A stretch of 62,599 nucleotides of DNA from Paenimyroides viscosum (GCF_003858535.1 NZ_RQTJ01000017.1:1-62599), one strand, 5' to 3'. Shown: positions 42,865-52,227, numbered from the stretch's first letter. Program-made: numbers and translations. The notes: generated by a model from the sequence alone, not told the origin.

Positions 42865-43317
42865 ATGAGTTTTATCAGAATCACCAAACAATTTACTTTT
42901 GAAACCGGTCATGCACTTTATGGTTACGACGGAAAATGTAGAAATGTTCACGGACACAGCTACAAACTGTCGGTTACCGTTATTGGGCAGCCTATAACCG
43001 ATAAAAACCATGTAAAATACGGAATGGTGATCGATTTTACCGATTTAAAAACCATTGTACGCGAAGAAGTGGTAGATCAGTTTGATCATGCTACTGTTTT
43101 TAACCAAAATACGCCGCACGTAGAATTGGCTAAGGAGTTAGAACAACGTGGACACCATGTTATCTTGGTGGATTATCAACCTACAAGCGAGAATTTAGTG
43201 ATTGATTATGCCGAACGAATTAAAAATCGTTTGCCGCAAAACATCAAATTATTTTCTTTGCGTTTACAAGAAACCGAAAGTTCATACGCAGAATGGTTTG
43301 CTTCTGATAACCTGTAA
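42865..43317 (+). CDS. queD: QueD-like 6-carboxytetrahydropterin synthase
   Basis: 150 residues, typical length. The zinc histidines are in FETGHALYGY, NVHGHSYKL (H-x-H), and the catalytic Cys in GKCRNVHGH. Others: MVIDFTDLK, DHATVFN, and RLQETESSYAEW. It uses dihydroneopterin triphosphate for queuosine synthesis (or tetrahydropterin). It is followed two bases later by lpxH and is probably co-transcribed. Confidence 0.95.
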   Translation: MSFIRITKQFTFETGHALYGYDGKCRNVHGHSYKLSVTVIGQPITDKNHVKYGMVIDFTDLKTIVREEVVDQFDHATVFNQNTPHVELAKELEQRGHHVILVDYQPTSENLVIDYAERIKNRLPQNIKLFSLRLQETESSYAEWFASDNL

Positions 43318-43319
43318 GC

Positions 43320-44138
43320 ATGATTACGTTAGAAATCCCTGCAGATAAAAAAGTTTATTTTACGTCCGACCATCATTTCGGAGCACCTACCCGTGAAAAA
43401 AGTCTTCCGCGCGAAGCCTTATTTTTAAAGTGGTTGAACGCTATTGAGAAAGATGCCGGTGCGTTGTTTATCGTAGGAGATTTGTTCGATTTTTGGTTTG
43501 AATATAAAAAGGTTGTTCCCAAAGGATTTGTCCGTATTCTGGGAAAACTGGCACAAATGCGCGATAACGGCTTGCCTATTTACTTTTTTGTAGGAAACCA
43601 CGATTTATGGATGGAAGATTATTTTGAAGAAGAACTGGATATTCCTGTTTTTCATGAACCTAAAGTTTTTAAAATATTTGACAAAACCGTTTTTATTGGT
43701 CATGGCGATGGTTTGGGTCCGGGCGACAACGGATACAAACGCATGAAAAAAGTGTTTACCAATCCGTTTTCAAAGTGGTTGTTTCGTTGGTTACATCCCG
43801 ATATTGGTGTACGTTTGGCGGAATATTTATCGGTAAAAAACAAACTAATTTCGGGCGATGATGATGCAAAATACTTGGGCGAGGAAAAAGAATGGCTTAT
43901 TTTATACGCCAATAAAAAGGTGAACGAACAATTTGCAGATTATTTTATTTTTGGGCACCGACATTTACCAATGACATTGCCGTTGAAAAACAATGCAAAT
44001 GCCTTGTACATTAATTTAGGCGATTGGATTCAGTATTTTACTTTTGGAACTTTAACTTCTTTAGGTTTTGAACTTTGTTCTTTTTCAAACCAGAATCTTT
44101 CTGAACCTTTTCTTCCAAAACCCAATCATGGTGTTTAA
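43320..44138 (+). CDS. lpxH: UDP-2,3-diacylglucosamine diphosphatase (LpxH)
   Basis: 272 residues. Calcineurin-like metallophosphoesterase motifs: TSDHHFGAP, GDLFDFWFEYKK, GNHDLWM, GHGDGLGPGDNGYKRM, FGHRHLP, and the LpxH-type GDWIQYFTF. It cleaves UDP-diacylglucosamine in lipid A synthesis on the inner membrane. The C-terminus (FELCSFSNQNLSEPFLPKPNHGV) overlaps 101 bases of the gene on the other strand; most homologues end close to FE-K-F, so the last 20 residues are probably a loss-of-stop extension. Confidence 0.93.
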   Translation: MITLEIPADKKVYFTSDHHFGAPTREKSLPREALFLKWLNAIEKDAGALFIVGDLFDFWFEYKKVVPKGFVRILGKLAQMRDNGLPIYFFVGNHDLWMEDYFEEELDIPVFHEPKVFKIFDKTVFIGHGDGLGPGDNGYKRMKKVFTNPFSKWLFRWLHPDIGVRLAEYLSVKNKLISGDDDAKYLGEEKEWLILYANKKVNEQFADYFIFGHRHLPMTLPLKNNANALYINLGDWIQYFTFGTLTSLGFELCSFSNQNLSEPFLPKPNHGV

Positions 44139-45414
44139 AGTGGTTCCATTCTTCCAAAGTTAAATCAACTTCCGGATCAATTAAACGGCTGCTTGGTCGC
44201 ATATTAATACTTACCCTACTTTGCATGGCATAAACAGCCACATCTTTCCCCTGACTTTTAAAATGATCTTTAATTTTATGTGCCATTTGCCAAATAACAT
44301 CGGGTGCATTTAAGCGCGAACGCTGTTTTTCGTTCAGTAATTCTGTATTATTAAAAGTTAAACGCTCGTTTGTTTTTTTATCGATCACTTTAAAATGCGT
44401 TTCTCCGGTGCGCGATCTTAACATCATTCGCCAGCTTAAACGATGTCCTTCTTCGGTCCATAAAACATCGCCCTTAATAAACCAGTGACGAATTGGCAAT
44501 AAAATTTGAATGATTAAATACGGAACAAAAAAGTATTTGAAAATAGCGCCATAATCTGTAATTGTTTCGCCATGATATTCTTCTTTTGGTTTGCGTCTAA
44601 AAAAGAAATTCCGAATTTGATTAGGCGGGAAAAAGAACACACAAAAACTCAATGCAAAGTACGGAAACACACCAATTTGCAAAGTTATAGAATTGAATAC
44701 ATGAAAAATTAACGAAGCAATTATAGCAAACCAACGGGTACGTTTCCACAGTAATGCAGGAACAATTAGTCCGTCAAAAGCAATTCCCATGTATGCAATA
44801 AACAACTGAAATTCGGTTTTTTTGAAAAATCCTTGCACAAATTCCGGCGCATTGGTCATACCTAAAAACATATTTCGGGTTACCGTTCCATCTAACCAAT
44901 CGGGATAAAACTTAGCGATCGTAGCGTAAAAATACACACAACTTACCTGAATTATAAAAACCAGACGAACCCATTGCGGCATGTAATTCTTTTTTATCGA
45001 CGGATTTTGTTTAGCATCTATAGAAGCATACGCATTTGCAGGCAAAAAACACATGATTAACCCAATTAACCACATTAAATAGTAGTGATTGTTGTACGAT
45101 GTTTTTTGTCCGAAATAAGACAAACTCCATAAAACTGTAAGTGCAATAACAGAAAATCGGTATTTGTACCCTAACATCACTCCGACAGAAGCTACAGCCA
45201 TTAAACCAAAAACCACATACATGGTTTCGTTTTGCAGATGCAACAGCCATTCAAACCCGATAAAAGTAAAATTCGTGGTAGTTTCAATAAAATTTCGGTC
45301 GACCCATTTCAATGCTAACGCACCAACAGCTTCGGCAAGGAAAATGATTCCGAAAAAAATCCGAAAAATCACCAATGAAGAATTATCTATTTTCTGAAAT
45401 GCTTTTTTCCACAT
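44038..45414 (-). CDS. HTTM-domain protein (vitamin-K-dependent carboxylase-like)
   Basis: 458 residues. The N-terminal 270 residues have five to seven hydrophobic segments (LVIFRIFFGIIFLAEAVGAL, IALTVLWSLSYFGQ, LMWLIGLIMCFLPANAY) and the QVSCVYFYATIAKFYPDWLDGTVTRNMF block of horizontally transferred transmembrane domains related to gamma-glutamyl carboxylase. The C-terminal region (about 300-458) is soluble (THFKVIDKKTNERLTF...DVAVYAMQSRVSINMRPSSRLIDPEVDL). Function in bacteria unclear. It starts two bases after ribF ends, an operon. Confidence 0.85.
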   Translation of the reverse strand: MWKKAFQKIDNSSLVIFRIFFGIIFLAEAVGALALKWVDRNFIETTTNFTFIGFEWLLHLQNETMYVVFGLMAVASVGVMLGYKYRFSVIALTVLWSLSYFGQKTSYNNHYYLMWLIGLIMCFLPANAYASIDAKQNPSIKKNYMPQWVRLVFIIQVSCVYFYATIAKFYPDWLDGTVTRNMFLGMTNAPEFVQGFFKKTEFQLFIAYMGIAFDGLIVPALLWKRTRWFAIIASLIFHVFNSITLQIGVFPYFALSFCVFFFPPNQIRNFFFRRKPKEEYHGETITDYGAIFKYFFVPYLIIQILLPIRHWFIKGDVLWTEEGHRLSWRMMLRSRTGETHFKVIDKKTNERLTFNNTELLNEKQRSRLNAPDVIWQMAHKIKDHFKSQGKDVAVYAMQSRVSINMRPSSRLIDPEVDLTLEEWNHFKHHDWVLEEKVQKDSGLKKNKVQNLKKLKFQK

Positions 45415-45416
45415 AA

Positions 45417-46349
45417 CTAATCCATATTTGAAAGGAAATTTCGAGAAAAAACCTCGTCGTTCTTTAAGGCTTCAATCAACAAATCTAGCGAACCAAAATG
45501 TTCTTCGTCCCGAATTTTTGTAAGAAAACGAACGGTAATTTCTTCGTCGTAAATGGTATCGTTAAAATCAAAAATATAAACTTCGATTGTTTTTTCGGTT
45601 CCGCCAACCGTCGGGTTTGTTCCCACACTTAACATTCCGTAAAAATCTTTATCTTTAAGCGTAACACCAACCACGTAAACACCAATGGCAGGAATTAGCT
45701 TGTAATCTTCGGCAACCTGAATATTCGCTGTGGGATAACCAATGGTTCTGCCCAACTGTTTACCTGTAACTACCGTGCCCGAAACCATATACGGATAGCC
45801 CAAATAGGTTTTTGCCAATGCTACATTACCCACATTTAAGGCGTTGCGGATTTTAGTTGAACTTACAGAAACATCGTTTAATTCTTCGGCAGAAATTTGT
45901 TCTACATCAAAATGATATTTTTTACCGAATTCTATTAAATCGTGAATATCAGCAGAACGATTCTTTCCAAAACGGTGATCGTATCCTATAATAATTTTTC
46001 CGATGTTAAATTGATCTACCAAAATAGTTTTTACAAATTCTTCGGCAGATAAATTGGCAAAATCCTGCGTAAATTCCTGCACTACCAAATGATCAATACC
46101 AAAATGATCAATTAGTTTAACGCGTTCGTTTATAGTGTTTAATAATGATATTTGATGATCGGTTTTTAAAACCATTCGTGGATGCGGAAAAAAAGTAAGC
46201 ACCAAGGTTTCGTAACCATATATTTTTTTTTGAAGCTTTAATTTGTTTAATATTGCCTGATGCCCAATATGCATACCATCAAAAGTACCAAGGGTTACAA
46301 TGGTTTTCTTTGCAAATTTAAAAGATTGTACTGAGTTAAAAACGTTCAC
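45417..46349 (-). CDS. ribF: RibF, bifunctional riboflavin kinase / FAD synthetase
   Basis: 310 residues, starts with GTG (46349-46347). N-terminal adenylyltransferase: VTLGTFDGMHIGHQAIL, IIGYDHRFGKNRSADIHDL, SSTKIRNAL. C-terminal riboflavin kinase: GTVVTGKQLGRTIGYPTANI, GVYVVGVTLKDKDFYGMLSVGTNPTVGG, EVYIFDFNDTIYDEEITV. It makes FMN and FAD. Two tandem TAACTTTG boxes lie 17 and 42 bases upstream. Downstream is the HTTM gene. Confidence 0.97.
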   Translation of the reverse strand: MNVFNSVQSFKFAKKTIVTLGTFDGMHIGHQAILNKLKLQKKIYGYETLVLTFFPHPRMVLKTDHQISLLNTINERVKLIDHFGIDHLVVQEFTQDFANLSAEEFVKTILVDQFNIGKIIIGYDHRFGKNRSADIHDLIEFGKKYHFDVEQISAEELNDVSVSSTKIRNALNVGNVALAKTYLGYPYMVSGTVVTGKQLGRTIGYPTANIQVAEDYKLIPAIGVYVVGVTLKDKDFYGMLSVGTNPTVGGTEKTIEVYIFDFNDTIYDEEITVRFLTKIRDEEHFGSLDLLIEALKNDEVFSRNFLSNMD

Positions 46350-46365
46350 TTTTTACAGTTTTTTC

Positions 46366-46398
46366 CAAAGTTATTAATAAAATAACGAACCAAAGTTA
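46366..46398 (-). promoter_or_regulatory. Two tandem -7 boxes of ribF
   Basis: TAACTTTG occurs on the minus strand at 46366-46373 and 46391-46398, 25 bases apart; both match TAnnTTTG. Confidence 0.5.
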
Positions 46399-46471
46399 TT
46401 TTAGAAGAATCTTAATGTGCTACAATTAAAAAAAGTATAGTAAGATAAACTTCTGTTATCAATAAAGTTAG

Positions 46472-46479
46472 TATTTTTG
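46472..46479 (+). promoter_or_regulatory. -7 box of the T9SS metalloprotease gene
   Basis: TATTTTTG, an exact TAnnTTTG match, 18 bases before the ATG at 46498. Confidence 0.55.
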
Positions 46480-46497
46480 GTGAAACAATCATTTTTT

Positions 46498-48771
46498 ATG
46501 AAATTTTACAACAAACTAATTTGTTTAATACTTATTTTCTTTACAGGAAACTTGTTTGCACAATTAAACCCGTTTACCGAAAATACAGAACGTTATTTTT
46601 CTGAAAAGGAAAAATTCGTTAGAACGCATTATCCACAAAATTTTAAAATTTACTCGTTCAACTTAAAAAAAGTATTAGAATGGGCAAAAGAAGCTCCAGA
46701 ATTATCTGATGCACCTTCTAAACTAACAGTAATCTTACCAGATGCAAACGGACAATTGTCTACTTATTGGGTTTACAACAACTCGACTATGGAAACGGAG
46801 CTCGCAGAAAACGTATCAAACATAAGAAGCTTAAAAGCAGTTGATACAAAAAATAATGGAAATAGCGTAAGTATAAGTATTTCTGATATTTTTGGATTTC
46901 ATGCAATGGGAATGAAAGCCGATGGATCTGTTTTTTATATTGATAATTACACTAACGATTTAAATAACGTTATGGTGTATCAACGCAACAATTTAGAATT
47001 ACCAAAAAATAATTTTACCTGTTTGGTTCCAGGCGATAGTTTTGATGAAGCCATTACTACACTAGAAAATCCTGTACAAACACTAAGTTTAGATAATAAG
47101 CGCAGAACATATCGTTTGGCATTAGCGTGTACCATTGAATACGCAGCTTTTCACATAAACAACGTACCTGTTGGAACACCAAATACAACTTTAGATCAAA
47201 AAAAAGAGATTGTTTTAGCTGCAATGAATGTAACGTTAACCCGCTTAAACCAAATTTTTGAAAGGGAGTTAAATGTGCATTTAAACTTAATTGCCAATAA
47301 TAAAAGTATCATTTTTATTACTTCTGATGCTTTTAGTAATAATAATGCTAATGCATTAATTGATCAAAGTCAAGATGAAATTGACGCCATCATTGGAACA
47401 GCCAATTACGATATTGGACATACATTTAGTACCGGGCAAGGTGGTTTGGCAAGTTTAGGATCGGTATGTAATACATGGGCAAAAGCATCGGGTATTACAG
47501 GTTCACCTTCACCGGTAGGCGATCCGTATGATGTAGATTATGTAGCACACGAAATGGGACATCAATTTGGCGCAAATCATACCTTTAATAATTCATGCCA
47601 ATCTAATAGAAACAGCAATACTGCAATGGAAGTAGGCAGCGGCAGTACCATTATGTCTTACGCAGGTATTTGTAACCCCGATGTTCAAAGCAATGTTGAT
47701 GCGTATTACCATTACATTAGCATTAGAGAAATGCAAATATTTTTGTTATCTGCAAATTGTGCACAACAAACAACAGTAACTAATTCACCGCCAGTTGTTA
47801 CACCGCTAACAGCGAAAACTATTCCGTACGGAACACCTTTTATATTAAGCACAACAGCTACAGATGTTAATAGCGATCCATTAACCTATACTTTTGAACA
47901 AATTAACACACAAATAGCCACACAACCACCTGTTGAAACAGCTACGACTGGTCCTGCATTTAGATCGGTAGCACCAAGTACAAATAATTTCCGTTCTTTT
48001 CCAGATATGTCAACTGTTTTAGACGGAACAACTTTTAGCACCGGAATTGTAGGTAGCAGATGGGAACGTTTGGCAACAGTAGGTAGAAATTATAGTTTTG
48101 TTGCAACCGTGCGTGACAATAACCCAACAGGCGCAAGGGTTGTTTACACACAACCGGTAACAATTACGGTAGCTAACACAGGTCCGTTTGTAATTACCGC
48201 GCCAAATAACAACCCAGGTACTACAGAAGCTGTTTGGTTTATGGGCGATACCAAAACCATTACGTGGAATGTTGGTGGAACAACAGCAAACAAGATTAAT
48301 ACAGTAAATGTAAATATTTTGGTTTCTACCGATAATGGTACTACATACACAGACTTAGCATTAAATGTACCTAATAACGGAAACGCAACAGTTACAATAC
48401 CAACTAACTTAACAAGTACGTATGATGCCCGAATTAAAATTGAAGCTGTAGGAAACATTTTTTACACGGTTTCTAAAAAATTCACGTTGTGGGATCCAAA
48501 TTTGAATACAGAAGAAGTTTCGATTGCTGATTTAAATATTTATCCGAACCCAACAACAAATGTTTTAAATGTTGAATTTTCTACAAAAGATACGGGTAAA
48601 ACTAAGTTTGATATTTTTGATTTAAACGGCAGATTGATTAAAACGGTTTTTCAAGAAAACACCAACCAAGTAAACCAACAAATAAATGTGGAGAATTTAC
48701 AAACTGGAACGTACATTTTGGTTATTAATACTGGTAAATATACTGCCACACATAAGTTTATTAAAAAGTAG
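46498..48771 (+). CDS. T9SS-exported zinc metalloprotease (reprolysin-like)
   Basis: 757 residues from ATG 46498 (MKFYNKLICLILIFFTGNLFAQ); an upstream TTG start adds seven residues with no use. Prodomain up to about 205 (LDNKRRTYRLALACTIEYAAF starts the protease). The zinc site is HEMGHQFGANH at about 350, with the Met-turn MSYAGIC. Two Ig/fibronectin-like parts follow (VVTPLTAKTIPYGTPF; FVITAPNNNPGTTEAVWFMG) and the sorting domain NIYPNPTTNVLNVEF ... QTGTYILVINT ... FIKK. It likely degrades proteins outside the cell. Upstream -7 box present. Confidence 0.93.
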   Translation: MKFYNKLICLILIFFTGNLFAQLNPFTENTERYFSEKEKFVRTHYPQNFKIYSFNLKKVLEWAKEAPELSDAPSKLTVILPDANGQLSTYWVYNNSTMETELAENVSNIRSLKAVDTKNNGNSVSISISDIFGFHAMGMKADGSVFYIDNYTNDLNNVMVYQRNNLELPKNNFTCLVPGDSFDEAITTLENPVQTLSLDNKRRTYRLALACTIEYAAFHINNVPVGTPNTTLDQKKEIVLAAMNVTLTRLNQIFERELNVHLNLIANNKSIIFITSDAFSNNNANALIDQSQDEIDAIIGTANYDIGHTFSTGQGGLASLGSVCNTWAKASGITGSPSPVGDPYDVDYVAHEMGHQFGANHTFNNSCQSNRNSNTAMEVGSGSTIMSYAGICNPDVQSNVDAYYHYISIREMQIFLLSANCAQQTTVTNSPPVVTPLTAKTIPYGTPFILSTTATDVNSDPLTYTFEQINTQIATQPPVETATTGPAFRSVAPSTNNFRSFPDMSTVLDGTTFSTGIVGSRWERLATVGRNYSFVATVRDNNPTGARVVYTQPVTITVANTGPFVITAPNNNPGTTEAVWFMGDTKTITWNVGGTTANKINTVNVNILVSTDNGTTYTDLALNVPNNGNATVTIPTNLTSTYDARIKIEAVGNIFYTVSKKFTLWDPNLNTEEVSIADLNIYPNPTTNVLNVEFSTKDTGKTKFDIFDLNGRLIKTVFQENTNQVNQQINVENLQTGTYILVINTGKYTATHKFIKK

Positions 48772-48804
48772 ATTTAATAAAGAGCGTGTCTTAAAAGATA
48801 GCGA

Positions 48805-48836
48805 TTGTCAAGCTGAATTCATTTCAGCTTCTCATT
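48805..48836. repeat. Dispersed GTCAAGCTGAA repeat, copy 5
   Basis: TTGTCAAGCTGAATTCATTT then CAGCTTCTCA matches the start of 29037-29125. Inner AGCTGAA...TTCAGCT is an inverted repeat. Confidence 0.5.
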
Positions 48837-48869
48837 AAATATTAATACAAATATCTTTAATCTATTAAC

Positions 48870-48910
48870 AAAACGAGGAAGTCTCATAACTAATGAGATT
48901 TCCTCGTTTT
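48870..48910. terminator. Terminator attached to the olsF 3'-end copy
   Basis: AAAACGAGGAA-TCTCAT pairs with ATGAGA-TTCCTCGTTTT around ACTAA (one mismatch). On the minus strand it follows the stop codon of the olsF-like remnant by only a few bases, so the remnant carries its own terminator. Confidence 0.75.
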
Positions 48911-49003
48911 TTATTCTTCTTGTTTTTCGTTAATCTTACGTTCCAGTTCTAACTGTAATTCTTCAATTATGGGGCGAACGGTGCTTTCGGGTAAATCGGC
49001 AAT
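48911..49003 (-). pseudogene. Remnant of an olsF-like 3' end (left edge of island 2)
   Basis: 93 bases on the minus strand encode IADLPESTVRPIIEELQLEL then ERKINEKQEE and TAA, against IADLPESTVRPVIEELQLEL and the same end in the intact gene (52228-52320). There are 7 base changes; all but one (GTA/ATA, Val/Ile) are synonymous. Both copies have a stop and a terminator. It lies on the far side of the island, 3.3 kb from its parent gene. Confidence 0.9.
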
Positions 49004-49055
49004 TATTTTTAAACCTTAACTTTTTATACTGTAAAACAATAAAACATACAGAAAA

Positions 49056-50066
49056 CTATTTTTTTACCAGCTTTTTAACGGCTGTACCTTCATTAGTTTG
49101 TAAATGTAACATATACGTACCGCTTGCCAAGTTTTCTACGTTTAGCTGTATTTCTGCTTGCTCATTAAAGTTTTGGGTGGTTATCAATTTTCCTGCAATA
49201 TCATAAACAGTAACTTGTTGTACAACCATATTTTCAGTGTTGGTTATGTTAACTACATTGGTTGCCGGGTTGGGGTACAAATTAAATTTTGAAGACAACT
49301 GCTTGTTAGTGCTTAATATATAAGACGGCAAGGTTTTTAACCCTGAAACTTTTATGTTATCTATTTTTACTATAGATGTTATATCTAAGCTTCCTGCACT
49401 AAAATCTAGAGAAAAAGGTATGGTATTATGATAAAAAGGAGCAGTTGCCTGAATGTTTAATGTGGGTATGTAAAAATATACATTCTTGGCATTGTAATCT
49501 ACAAACATTTCTGCCTTTATCCAAATATTGTGCGGGAAAGGTGTTGTGTTGTAATTTTTTAAATTAAGTGTTTTAAAACTTGTGTTTTCTAAATAGCTAC
49601 CGCTTATGCGATTCAAGTTTGGACCGAAGTTTGACTGAAATGCTAAACTGATTATGGTAGCATTCACATTAGAAGAATTTAGAATATGTACAGCAAAATT
49701 TATCTGACCCACCCCATAAAACTCATATTCAAATTTAAAAATGTTGTTACCTGGGGTACGGTTGTTCCACAACGTAGTTAAAAAACCATCTTCTTGCCTG
49801 AAACTATAGCTACCTGGTATTGTGGCTGAATTGGAAGTTATTGTTAATACATTACCCTTGCCAGCCTCTGCAGTTATCATTCCCGTTCCTGAACCAATAC
49901 TACCACGTGATACCAACCAACCACCCTGTCCGGGGGTGGTGTCATCATAGTTGGTATTCAAATGCCCTGTGGGGTAACTATTAAAATCTTCGGTAAAAAA
50001 AGTTTGTGCTTGTGTTGTAAATGGTACAAACAATAACGATATTAAAAATAATTTACCGTTTTTCAT
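49056..50066 (-). CDS. T9SS cargo protein, island 2, second copy
   Basis: 336 residues. Signal peptide MKNGKLFLISLLFVPFTTQAQ. The first 250 residues share long stretches with the protein at 11621-12619 (FFTEDFNSYPTGHLNTNYDD, FRQEDGFLTTLWNNRTPGNN). Jelly-roll-like fold. Sorting domain FNLYPNPATNVVNITN ... LHLQTNEGTAVKKLVKK. Last gene of the island-2 operon, 79 bases after the previous gene. A third copy of this cargo type; no own lipoprotein. Confidence 0.85.
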   Translation of the reverse strand: MKNGKLFLISLLFVPFTTQAQTFFTEDFNSYPTGHLNTNYDDTTPGQGGWLVSRGSIGSGTGMITAEAGKGNVLTITSNSATIPGSYSFRQEDGFLTTLWNNRTPGNNIFKFEYEFYGVGQINFAVHILNSSNVNATIISLAFQSNFGPNLNRISGSYLENTSFKTLNLKNYNTTPFPHNIWIKAEMFVDYNAKNVYFYIPTLNIQATAPFYHNTIPFSLDFSAGSLDITSIVKIDNIKVSGLKTLPSYILSTNKQLSSKFNLYPNPATNVVNITNTENMVVQQVTVYDIAGKLITTQNFNEQAEIQLNVENLASGTYMLHLQTNEGTAVKKLVKK

Positions 50067-50145
50067 AATTCCTTTTTACATGCATTAATTATTTTACTGT
50101 TAATGTTAAAGCAAAATGTTGCCAGAAAGTGGTATTACTAAAAAA

Positions 50146-51135
50146 TTACTTTTTAACCAACTTTTTAACGGCTGTACCTTCATTAGTTTGTAAATGTAAC
50201 ATATACGTACCGCTTGCTAAACTTTCTACATTTAACTGTATTTCTGCTTGCTCATTAAAGTTTTGGGTGGTTATCAATTTTCCTGAAACATCATAAACGG
50301 TAACTTGCTGTACCAACATATTTTCGCTGTTGGTAATATTTACCACCTTTGTTGCCGGGTTAGGGTATAAATTAAATTTAGCAGCTAATTGTTCGTTACT
50401 ACTTAATATGTACGATGGCAATGTTTGCAATGCAGTAATTTTTATGTTATCAAACTTAACTACTGATGATAAATTTAAACTACTTACACCAAATGACAAT
50501 CCTTCAGGTAATCTGCTGTGAGAAAAATTATCAGCTTTTTGGAAGTTGAGCGTTGGTATATAAAAATACACATTCTTGGTATTATAATCTACAAACATTT
50601 CTGCTTTTATCCACATATTATACGGAAACGGGTCTGTATTATAATTTTTTAAAATGAGCTCTCTATGAGATGTAGCATACCAATAATTACACACAATGCG
50701 TTTAAAAACACTATTAAAAACCACATTAATTAATGTTGACCCTTGACTTGTAATACCGCAATTTCCAATAAAATTATCAGTCCCATAAAATTCATATTCA
50801 ACCTTTAAAATATTATTACCAGCCGTACGATTGTTCCACAAAGCATCTATAACTCCTTGCGCTTGCCTAAAACTAACTGCCCCAAAAGATAATGTGCCAT
50901 TAGAAGTTATAACTAACACATTACCTTTACCCGTTTCTGGCGTAACCATTGCGCTTGCTGTTACAGGAGGTGTGGTTCCAGAATACCACCCCCCTTGCTG
51001 AGGAGTAGTACTGGTATAATCGTTTATTAAATGACCTGCAGAGTAACTGTTAAAATCTTCGTTAAACAATACTTGCGCTTTTACAGTAGGTATTACAAAC
51101 AATAAAAAAAGGTATATGGTGAATTTTTTTTTCAT
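50146..51135 (-). CDS. T9SS cargo protein, island 2, first copy
   Basis: 329 residues. Signal peptide (...PTVKAQ), then VLFNEDFNSYSAGHLINDYTS and a Gly-rich loop (QQGGWYSGTTPP), ILKVEYEFYGTD, WIKAEMFVDYNTKNVYFYIP: the same jelly-roll-like plan. Sorting domain KFNLYPNPATKVVNITN and VKKLVKK. The last 60 residues are nearly identical to the gene at 49056, suggesting gene conversion. It follows the lipoprotein by 10 bases. Confidence 0.85.
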   Translation of the reverse strand: MKKKFTIYLFLLFVIPTVKAQVLFNEDFNSYSAGHLINDYTSTTPQQGGWYSGTTPPVTASAMVTPETGKGNVLVITSNGTLSFGAVSFRQAQGVIDALWNNRTAGNNILKVEYEFYGTDNFIGNCGITSQGSTLINVVFNSVFKRIVCNYWYATSHRELILKNYNTDPFPYNMWIKAEMFVDYNTKNVYFYIPTLNFQKADNFSHSRLPEGLSFGVSSLNLSSVVKFDNIKITALQTLPSYILSSNEQLAAKFNLYPNPATKVVNITNSENMLVQQVTVYDVSGKLITTQNFNEQAEIQLNVESLASGTYMLHLQTNEGTAVKKLVKK

Positions 51136-51145
51136 GAATAAACTT

Positions 51146-52118
51146 TTAATAATAAGTTAATTTAAGTTCGGAAACGGGATTATTAGTACCTCCTAAAAAG
51201 GTTGTCAAATCTACTGTATAATTGTAAGTTCGTGTACCAACTGTGTAAGTAAATGTATTTTGACTTGGAAAAATACCGTCTTCTAAAACAACTTCATATG
51301 AAGGGTTACCCGTATTGTAAAATAACTTTGCTGTAACACCTATTGGTAAACTAGCGGTAACGGTGGTATCTGTCCAAAAAGCAGCATCGCTAGTATCAAC
51401 TTTTGGCATAATATACCCTTCGGCAACTACATTTAAAGTTATAGGATCAATAGCCTCCCAATAGTAAAAAAATACTTTTCCATACTGTGAAAGCAACCAT
51501 TCTTCTTGCGTTGTACTTGGCTGATAAGGTGCTGGTGGTGCCGAAATATCAAAGAATATTCCATTTGGATTGTTACCCCCCGCAAAAACATTAGTACCAA
51601 TAACATGGCAATGATCTGTAGAAAACACCCTAAGTACCGTATTATCCCAAATTGGGGCAGCAAAACCAGATAACGTTATGGGTTTGGCTGGCACAAAATT
51701 ACCAATTTCATTAAATGTTGGAGCTGGATACATGTTGGGATATTTAGTAGGTGAACCCATAAAATCATAAGGAATTGCAAAAGGATCTGCTACATCTTTA
51801 AATATACCGTCAATAAAATCATCAGAATAAGCCAGCCCAATATAAGGTGTTACCTCAAATACAAGACGTGCTGCCGGCGTACCTGAATATTCGGTTGTGT
51901 TTTCGTAATGATACCACATTTCTCTGTATTCACGGTTGAATATGTCCCAAAAAGATTTGTAGCCATTGGGGCCAGTGTAAGAATTTGTAGTCATACCGCC
52001 ACTGTTTCCATTAGCTGTTTGAGAACTGTTGTTTGTTTGATCTACGTCGTCAAACACGCTGTCTGTTGTACAAGCTGCAAGGGTTACTACCCCCCAATAA
52101 AAAAAGTAATTTTTTCAT
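51146..52118 (-). CDS. Surface lipoprotein of island 2, module 3 (out of frame at G6)
   Basis: The open part (GTG at 52057) gives 303 residues. From ATG 52118 a signal peptide MKKLLFLL begins, but the G6 run (52090-52095) throws it out of frame; 5 or 8 G would read ...GGVVTLAACTTDSVFDD and join the open part. Conserved blocks as in the module 2 protein: FWDIFNREYREMWYHYENTT, VTPYIGLAYSDD, APIWDNTVLRVFSTDHCHVIG, GKVFFYYWEAID, YEVVLEDGIFPSQ. It is probably a lipid-anchored partner of the T9SS cargo genes downstream. Confidence 0.75.
52090..52095 (-). repeat. G6 tract in signal peptide (out of frame)
   Basis: Six G on the coding strand at the place of the G9 and G10 tracts in the homologues. 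In frame at 5 or 8. Confidence 0.8.
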
Positions 52119-52145
52119 AAATAATTGTTTTAAATGTTTAATAAA

Positions 52146-52179
52146 GTAAATATAATAAATATTTTAACATAAAATTAAA
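52146..52179 (-). promoter_or_regulatory. Module 3 promoter, degraded palindrome
   Basis: TATATTTAC -7 box at 52146-52154. The TTTAACA half (52163-52169) is intact and the other half reads AATTAAA instead of TGTTAAA. Confidence 0.45.
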
Positions 52180-52187
52180 CAAAACAA

Positions 52188-52217
52188 AAAAAGACTAAAA
52201 ATTAATTTAGTCTTTTT
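52188..52217 (-). terminator. Terminator after the olsF-type gene
   Basis: AAAAAGACTAAA and TTTAGTCTTTTT form a 12-pair stem just past the stop of the gene at 52228. Confidence 0.85.
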
Positions 52218-52227
52218 ATAGTAACAA

